Shown: positions 7,606-11,827 of the stretch, piece by piece | Layout: each line of letters starts with the position of its first letter | How positions within the stretch are numbered: position 1 is the first letter of the stretch | Source: Chloroflexota bacterium | Lineage (GTDB): Bacteria; Chloroflexota; Dehalococcoidia; UBA1127; JACQUN01 | Direction of reading: 5' to 3' | NCBI GenBank assembly: GCA_016210285.1 | Contig: JACQUN010000069.1 | Location: 1 to 11,827, forward strand | Length of the DNA: 11,827 bases | Translations under genes and position numbers: made by a program | The notes under the pieces: generated by a model | Databases searched by the model: none | What the model was told of the DNA's origin: nothing | What the model saw: the letters and a program-made list of their open reading frames with translations, nothing else

Positions 7606-8058
7606 CTAGCCGAGGCGCGCCAGGCCCGGTAGCTGGGCAGCTCCAAGCTGCTCCGGCTCGCCAGCCAGGAAAGGTTGCTTCAGGTTCTGGGGGTTGGCCT
7701 CAGGGAATCCGTTGTATGGCTGGATGGACCCCTCTGGCTTGGTTCGCGTGGGGAACCGGAACCGCTTCACCCTCCCGTCCCTGAAGCGCACCGCCCACAT
7801 GATGGTGTCGGTCCCCCGCATGGGGGTTACACCGGCGCCCAGGGGGACAAAGTCCGCATAGCCCCGCACCTCGATGGCGCCCTGGGGGCAGATCTTGACG
7901 CAGGAATAGCACTCCCAGCAGAGGTCAGGCTCCCGGTTGTTGGCCTTCATGACCGTCTGGTCGAGGGTCATGAGGTCATTGGGGCAGATGTACTGGCACG
8001 CGGTCCGGTCGCGCCCTTTACATCCGTCGCACTTCTCCGGGTTCACAAAGCTAGGCAT
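7606..8058 (-). CDS. aprB: Adenylylsulfate (APS) reductase beta subunit (ferredoxin-like)
   Basis: Iron-sulfur subunit of APS reductase, carrying electrons between AprA FAD and the outside donor or acceptor, here probably Qmo. The 150-residue protein begins MPSFVNPEKCDGC. Two [4Fe-4S] motifs are complete: Cys10, 13, 21, 25 (CDGCKGRDRTACQYIC) and Cys47, 50, 53, 57 (CWECYSCVKIC). Trp48, between the two clusters, matches the Trp that bridges them in the Archaeoglobus structure. The C-terminal part (GTDTIMWAVRFRDGRVKRFRFP) is the beta region that wraps around AprA in known structures. I chose ATG 8058 over an in-frame ATG-less extension beginning at 8115, because the family starts here and a GTGAGGAG ribosome site lies just upstream. 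The length is close to the archaeal form; longer C-terminal tails occur in some relatives. Confidence 0.96.
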   Translation of the reverse strand: MPSFVNPEKCDGCKGRDRTACQYICPNDLMTLDQTVMKANNREPDLCWECYSCVKICPQGAIEVRGYADFVPLGAGVTPMRGTDTIMWAVRFRDGRVKRFRFPTRTKPEGSIQPYNGFPEANPQNLKQPFLAGEPEQLGAAQLPGLARLG

Positions 8059-8071
8059 CCTCTCCTCACTT

Positions 8072-8383
8072 TCAGCTTTCCAGCGACCGCAGGAAGTCAC
8101 CCAGGATGTTGACACTTCGCTTCTGGACTACAAAGGCAAAGATCTGATCCTTGGCTGCCCTGGGCAGCATCGCGATGCTCCTGGTGGTGGCAGTATCGCA
8201 CTTGGCCGTGGGGAACCGCAAGAGGAGGGCATCCTTCTCGGCTGACGTGGCCGGCACGCGGATCACCTTCAGGCCGGCCAGCACCTCCTCGGCCATAGCC
8301 GCCAGTCCGGCCTGCTGGAGCCGCTGGTAGCGCTCCTCATTGACCCAGATGTGGATGGGATAGACCTCGTGGCCCGTGCTCAT
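8072..8383 (-). CDS. Unrecognised small protein encoded between sat and aprB
   Basis: A 103-residue soluble protein with no signal peptide or membrane segment, which I do not recognise. It starts MSTGHEVYPIHIWVNEER and has a basic/hydrophobic pattern suggesting an alpha/beta fold: a strand (YPIHIWV), a helix (ERYQRLQQAGLAAMAEEVLAG), a strand (LKVIRVPA), then a helical C-terminus ending LGDFLRSLE. There is one cysteine (Cys62), so it is not a standard iron-sulfur protein. The ATG at 8383 overlaps the sat stop codon (TGATG), and 13 nt separate its stop from aprB. That makes it a coupled, co-transcribed member of the sulfur operon. A GTG one codon earlier is an alternative start. Context suggests a role with Sat or AprBA (assembly, regulation, APS handling), but this is a guess. 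It could also be a degenerate remnant, though tight spacing and an intact frame argue against that. Confidence 0.82.
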   Translation of the reverse strand: MSTGHEVYPIHIWVNEERYQRLQQAGLAAMAEEVLAGLKVIRVPATSAEKDALLLRFPTAKCDTATTRSIAMLPRAAKDQIFAFVVQKRSVNILGDFLRSLES

Positions 8384-9633
8384 CACTTCGCCACCTGCGG
8401 CGCCAGGGCGGGCATGGAGAGCACCGGGCGGCGGTTTCTCAGGTAGCTCTCGGTGACGAAGGGGGAGCCGAAGCCGTACTCCTCAGCGCATCGCATCACC
8501 ACGTCGAACACCTCCGGCCTCATGATGAGGCTGGGGGGTTTCACGCCGTCCTCCAGGATGCTGCGGATGAGGGAGCCGCTGAACTGCTGCCGCTGCTGTG
8601 TGTGGCCGCAAAGCTCCTCTGAGGCGACCCCTGCACAGACGGGGCAGTACCACCACTCCCGTGTGAGCACCGGGGTGATGCCAAGGTCGGGGAGCTGTGC
8701 GAAGACCTGGTGCGCGGCGTAGGGGTCATAGTACGTGCCCACGCCCGCGTGGTCCCTCCCGAACATGTGGTGGGTGCACCCCAGGTTCTTTCGGACAATG
8801 GCGTGAAAGACGGCCTCCCTGGGGCCGGCATACCGCATGTCCCACAGCAGGATGGAGGTCAGGTGGATCTCCTCGCGGAAGTACCCGGCCCTCCGGAGCA
8901 TGTCGTGGCCCAGAACGATGGCCTCGTCAATGTAGTCCCCGTTCCGCTTCTCCCCAATGACGGCGTTGACCAGAACGGCGTCGGCGTTGGCGGCGAAGTA
9001 GGCCCCCTTCATCAGCCACTCGTGGCCGCCGTAGGGAACGTTTCTGGTCTGGTGGGCGACGACGCGGGACCATCCTCGTTGCACCAGGTTGGCATGGAGC
9101 TGTCGAGGGGTGTACCAGAACTGGTCAAAGGGCGGGTTGATCCGTGGTGGGTTGACCAGGGTGATGGGACCACCCAGGAACCTGTCTTTGCAGGCATAGG
9201 TCCTTCTCACTCCCGGGTGCCTTTCGTCGGTGGTGCCGTACACCTGCTGGGCCATCACCTTCATATCATACCGGTAGACCTCGTCAACGCGCAGGGTCGC
9301 CAGCGGCTGGCCCTGGTACGTGAGGAGGAGCGTCTCCCCCTCTGCCAGGCGCAGTTGAGAGATCTCCTCGTCGGCGATGTCGAAGACGATGGGGATACTC
9401 CAGATGTAGCCACTGGTCAGTCGCATCTCCCTGACCACCGCATCCACGTCCGCCTTGCCCATGAACCCTTCCAGAGGGGAGAAGAAGCCGTACGCAAGGC
9501 CAATGACCTCGTGGGCGATCTGGTCCCGCACCGGCATCGCTCTCAGGCCCTGGACCGCAGCCAGGGCCGTTGCTGGCTCCATCACCCTCTCCACGAGCTT
9601 GCCGCCGTGGGGAGAGAGGGCGTTGTCAACCAC
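8383..9633 (-). CDS. sat: Sulfate adenylyltransferase (ATP sulfurylase), dissimilatory type
   Basis: Interconverts sulfate plus ATP with APS plus pyrophosphate (EC 2.7.7.4); homomeric cytoplasmic enzyme that feeds AprBA. The 416 residues fit the single-domain bacterial/archaeal Sat without an APS-kinase tail. Signatures seen: SPHGGKLVER at the N-terminus, YGFFSPLEGFMG (about 48-59), QTRN at 195-198, GRDHAGVGTYYDPY, and a CPVC-X8-C-X-H zinc-site-like cluster (CPVCAGVASEELCGH) followed by SGSLIRSIL. The active-site QTRNxxHxxH motif reads QTRNVPYGGH: His204 is kept but the first His is Tyr201. The start is GTG at 9633; no ATG is available in frame nearby, and the protein start matches the family. 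The ribosome site is weak. It is the first gene of the operon and overlaps the next by 1 nt. Confidence 0.95.
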   Translation of the reverse strand: MVDNALSPHGGKLVERVMEPATALAAVQGLRAMPVRDQIAHEVIGLAYGFFSPLEGFMGKADVDAVVREMRLTSGYIWSIPIVFDIADEEISQLRLAEGETLLLTYQGQPLATLRVDEVYRYDMKVMAQQVYGTTDERHPGVRRTYACKDRFLGGPITLVNPPRINPPFDQFWYTPRQLHANLVQRGWSRVVAHQTRNVPYGGHEWLMKGAYFAANADAVLVNAVIGEKRNGDYIDEAIVLGHDMLRRAGYFREEIHLTSILLWDMRYAGPREAVFHAIVRKNLGCTHHMFGRDHAGVGTYYDPYAAHQVFAQLPDLGITPVLTREWWYCPVCAGVASEELCGHTQQRQQFSGSLIRSILEDGVKPPSLIMRPEVFDVVMRCAEEYGFGSPFVTESYLRNRRPVLSMPALAPQVAK

Positions 9634-9841
9634 GATAGACTTCCCCGTCCTGGCGCATCTGCCCTGTTCGGTTGCCTAACATATTACAATAGGCTAAACC
9701 CCTCCTGCTCGTCATGATTCAAACGCATCAAGAACGAGGCGGCCGGCTCTTTGCATGGGGTTATTCCACAAGCCCTGTCTTCTACCCCCAACTGATGACG
9801 GGGGCACTATGCCGCGGCGCGCTGTGGGATAGCCTGGTGCA
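9634..9841. other. Divergent intergenic region, sat side
   Basis: About 280 bp separate the divergent sat operon and the plus-strand membrane protein gene. The stretch from 9634 to 9841 holds no credible gene or tRNA. It includes the only AT-rich island nearby (about 9671-9698), with a candidate operator and -10 element for sat described separately. Nothing else in it stands out to me. Confidence 0.6.
9674..9694 (-). promoter_or_regulatory. Inverted repeat with possible -10 element upstream of sat
   Basis: GCCTA (9674-9678) and TAGGC (9690-9694) form a 5-bp inverted repeat with 11 nt between. On the minus strand the centre contains TAATAT (9686-9681), a fair -10 match about 48 nt before the sat GTG. 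I find no good -35 at 16-18 nt upstream. The operon promoter may therefore need an activator, or the -10 call may be wrong. The repeat is short and could be chance. Confidence 0.3.
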
Positions 9842-9870
9842 TTGACTGTTCGGCGCTCCCCCTCTAGAAT
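9842..9870 (+). promoter_or_regulatory. Sigma70-type promoter of the membrane protein gene
   Basis: TTGACT (9842-9847, 5 of 6), a 17-nt spacer and TAGAAT (9865-9870, 5 of 6) form a near-consensus promoter. Transcription would start near 9877, leaving a leader of about 40 nt before the ATG at 9918. The -10 box overlaps the possible TTG start at 9870, which rules out that start for transcripts from this promoter. Confidence 0.65.
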
Positions 9871-9917
9871 TGCAGGGCTCAACGGAAGACGGAAGAGAGG
9901 GCGAAGCGAGCTTCTCC

Positions 9918-11813
9918 ATGATCTGGCTCAGGCGTGTGCTGGCAGTCCTCCTCGCCCTGGTCTTCCTCGTTTCGTTCATCCTGGGCATGGTGCTCTTCCG
10001 TGTCAACGACACCCTTCTGAACCCCGGCTTCTCTATCGGCCAACTCCGCAAGGCCGATGTCTACACCTTCTTCTACAGGGACGCCTTGCCTGTTTTGGCG
10101 GATGAGGCACTGAAGAGCACCCAATCCTCAGTGGTGGACATCAAGGCGGCTGAGGGGTATACGCTTTCCGCGGCGGCGAAGGTGTTCCCGCCCGAGTGGC
10201 TCCAGCGCCAAGTGGAGCTGACAATCCGCCAGGTGCTGCCCTACCTCACAGGCGATGCCGACGAGTTCTCGGTCACCATCCCCTTGGCCGACCGAGTAGG
10301 TGCGGCTGGCAAGGTGGTGAAGGAGACGCTGCCGGAGAGCGCCCTCCTGGATTCCCTGTATAACTACGGGGTCGCCACGGTTGGCGACGCTGCTGCTGAG
10401 GGCCTGGGGGGGCTTCCCCTGGGCCTGAACGTCACCAGGGACGACCTCGTGTCTGCGTTCAAGACCCTGGCGCCCAAAGCCTGGCTTTCCACACAGATCC
10501 AGAGCGCCGTTGACCAGGTGGTGCCCTACCTGCAGGGGAGGAGCGATCAATTTCGCATCGTCGTGCCTCTTGCTGAAAGGGCGGGGGCTGTGGGCCAGGT
10601 GATAAAAGACCTGGCGCATAAGAGCGGAGCCGCCGACTTTCTTTTTGAGGCGGTGTTGCTGCCATTGGTGGGTCAGGGCATGGCCCCTGTTACCCAGCTT
10701 CCCTACGGCATTGTTGTCACCGGGGAAGAGGCTGAGGTAGTGCTGCGACAGGTACTCCCTCACGAGTGGGCGGAGGCGCGGCTGGACGATGTTCTGGACT
10801 CGTTGGTGGGGTATCTCACCGGAAAAACCAGCGCTCTCAGCGTCACTATCTCCTTTGCTGACCGGAGGGATGCAGCCTACCACGCCATCGCGGGACTGGT
10901 GGACCGCAAGCTTGAGGCGGCGCTGACGGCTCTTCCCGTGTGCACCCCGCAGCAATTGTTGACTCTCGCGCCACCTGGCCCGGGCCAGCTCCCTGCGTGC
11001 CGGCCGCCGGGCACAACCTACGACCAGGCGAAGCAACTGCTGGGCATTGACACGAGCATCCTGGTTCGCCAGGCCCTGGGAAGCCAGATCCGGGACGCCT
11101 TGACCTTTGGCGAGGCTGAGCTCAGGGGCGCCCTGGGCGAGGACACCTGGCGGCAGCTCCAGGAGGTGCGCACGCGGTTCGTCCAGGGCCTCAGCTACTC
11201 GGATGCTGACCTGCGAAGAGACCTTGGGAAGGACAATGCCCAGACCCTGGACATGATCCTTCAACGCACCCGCGAAGGGGTCACCTTCACTCAGGAAGAC
11301 CTCCGCGACCGGTTGCGGGAGCAGCCGGGGGGACCGCAGGCGGTGGACAGCCTGGACCAGATGCGGAGCTCCCTGGGGACCGCGCGTCGGTGGCTGTGGG
11401 CCCTGTGGCTCTGGCTCGGCCTTCTCCTGGCGGGCATAGGGGCGCTGGGGGCGCGTGGCCTGGGCGGCAAGGTGGCGTGGGCCGGCGCCGTGCTGGGCAT
11501 TGCAGCGCTGCTCCTTCTCCTCGCGACAGGGCCAGCCTACAGCCTTGCTGCGCGGCCGCAGATGCAGACGGCCCTCGCTGAGGTTGCCGCCAGCGGTGAG
11601 CCAGCGATGGCGCCCATCGTGGACAAGGCCGTCTCCATCGGCCAGTCGGTGGCCGATGATTTCGTGGCGGGTATCCGGAGCAGGGCTGTGCTTTTCCTCA
11701 TCATCGCCGTCGTAGGGATGTCGGGGGGCGTTGCCTGGCAGGTGACCTCAAGGAAGCGGACGCAGCCGCCTCCTGCGGGTGGTGGTGAGAAGGCAGGGCC
11801 GGAGAAGCCCTAG
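9918..11813 (+). CDS. Membrane protein of unknown function with tandem internal repeats
   Basis: A 631-residue protein that I do not recognise. Residues 1-4 plus Arg5-Arg6 precede a membrane segment at about 3-27 (an uncleaved anchor or signal). A large region of about 460 residues follows, probably outside the membrane. Two adjacent hydrophobic segments lie at about 492-511 and 519-544, a short loop comes next, and a fourth segment lies at about 590-607. The tail is basic and Pro/Gly-rich, ending GEKAGPEKP. Positive charges next to segments 1 and 4 fit both termini being inside. The outer region has three 95-residue repeats (Trp94, Trp189 and Trp284 mark the same position) and then three 30-residue repeats. 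ATG 9918 is preferred over the in-frame TTG 9870, because the predicted -10 box covers that codon and the extra 16 residues are polar. An AGAGAGG stretch 17 nt upstream is a poor ribosome site. It is divergent from the sulfur operon, so no functional link is implied. Confidence 0.88.
   Translation: MIWLRRVLAVLLALVFLVSFILGMVLFRVNDTLLNPGFSIGQLRKADVYTFFYRDALPVLADEALKSTQSSVVDIKAAEGYTLSAAAKVFPPEWLQRQVELTIRQVLPYLTGDADEFSVTIPLADRVGAAGKVVKETLPESALLDSLYNYGVATVGDAAAEGLGGLPLGLNVTRDDLVSAFKTLAPKAWLSTQIQSAVDQVVPYLQGRSDQFRIVVPLAERAGAVGQVIKDLAHKSGAADFLFEAVLLPLVGQGMAPVTQLPYGIVVTGEEAEVVLRQVLPHEWAEARLDDVLDSLVGYLTGKTSALSVTISFADRRDAAYHAIAGLVDRKLEAALTALPVCTPQQLLTLAPPGPGQLPACRPPGTTYDQAKQLLGIDTSILVRQALGSQIRDALTFGEAELRGALGEDTWRQLQEVRTRFVQGLSYSDADLRRDLGKDNAQTLDMILQRTREGVTFTQEDLRDRLREQPGGPQAVDSLDQMRSSLGTARRWLWALWLWLGLLLAGIGALGARGLGGKVAWAGAVLGIAALLLLLATGPAYSLAARPQMQTALAEVAASGEPAMAPIVDKAVSIGQSVADDFVAGIRSRAVLFLIIAVVGMSGGVAWQVTSRKRTQPPPAGGGEKAGPEKP
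10143..10997 (+). repeat. Three tandem 95-residue (285-bp) protein-coding repeats
   Basis: Within the membrane protein, units at about 10143-10427, 10428-10712 and 10713-10997 align without gaps. Matching points: PPEWL / PKAWL / PHEWA; QVLPYLTG / QVVPYLQG / SLVGYLTG; then SVTIPLADR / RIVVPLAER / SVTISFADR. The marker Trp codons are at 10197, 10482 and 10767, exactly 285 bp apart. The similarity is clear in protein but weak in DNA, so the duplication is old. Confidence 0.75.
11100..11369 (+). repeat. Three tandem 30-residue (90-bp) protein-coding repeats
   Basis: After the 95-residue repeats come three units starting LTFGEAELRGALGED (11100), LSYSDADLRRDLGKD (11190) and VTFTQEDLRDRLREQ (11280). 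Each carries an aromatic-X-acidic-DLR-type helix start followed by an Arg-rich helical half (RTRFVQG / QRTREG). The third is less similar after its first 15 residues and leads into the second membrane segment. Confidence 0.6.
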
Positions 11814-11827
11814 TGTCCTGAGTCAGA

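Noticed and set aside
8059..8115. 19-residue N-terminal extension of AprB
   Set aside because: The extension does not resemble the family N-terminus, overlaps the preceding gene, and a ribosome site sits just before ATG 8058.
8710..9717. 335-codon plus-strand open frame
   Set aside because: Antisense to sat, which is secure.
10128..11264. 378-codon minus-strand open frame
   Set aside because: Antisense to the membrane protein, which has a good promoter, sensible membrane segments and protein-level repeats; the mirror frame has none.
1..11827. CRISPR array, insertion sequence or attachment site
   Set aside because: I saw no short regularly spaced direct repeats, transposase-like frame or terminal inverted repeats with target duplications.

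Overview
The window looks like a chromosomal piece of a GC-rich anaerobic or sulfur-metabolising bacterium. It carries an apparently complete APS branch of dissimilatory sulfur metabolism (sat, aprB, aprA, qmoA, qmoB, qmoC) in one compact minus-strand operon. That operon lies upstream of the 5' part of a 23S rRNA gene in the same orientation. The 23S gene is not preceded by a 16S gene or by spacer tRNAs. Unlinked 16S and 23S genes are known from Dehalococcoidia (Chloroflexota), some of which carry dissimilatory sulfur genes, so Dehalococcoidia is my leading guess. This is an inference: Nitrospirota, Desulfobacterota and Acidobacteriota are not excluded.

Layout: 1-837 is the 5' part of 23S rRNA (minus), cut by the window edge. 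838-1094 is its leader, with a good -35/-10 pair (17-nt spacer), a boxA-like antitermination element and a GC-rich hairpin. 1095-9633 is the seven-gene operon, transcribed right to left: sat, an unrecognised 103-codon gene, aprB, aprA, qmoA, qmoB, qmoC. Gaps between genes run from a 1-nt overlap to 24 nt. 9634-9917 is a divergent intergenic region with an AT-rich inverted repeat on the sat side and a strong sigma70-like promoter for the plus-strand gene. 9918-11813 encodes a 631-residue membrane protein of unknown function with two nested kinds of internal repeat. Only 14 nt remain after it.

How the genes work together: Sat interconverts sulfate plus ATP with APS plus pyrophosphate. AprBA interconverts APS with sulfite plus AMP. 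QmoABC is the membrane complex thought to exchange electrons between the quinone pool and AprBA. The direction (sulfate reduction or sulfite oxidation) cannot be read here, because neither dsr genes nor aprM are present in the window.

Most unusual points: a small unknown gene embedded and translationally coupled inside the sulfate-activation operon; a Tyr in place of the first His of the HxxH active-site motif of Sat; a 23S gene without 16S, with its own promoter; and a membrane protein with three exact-period 95-residue repeats followed by three 30-residue repeats.
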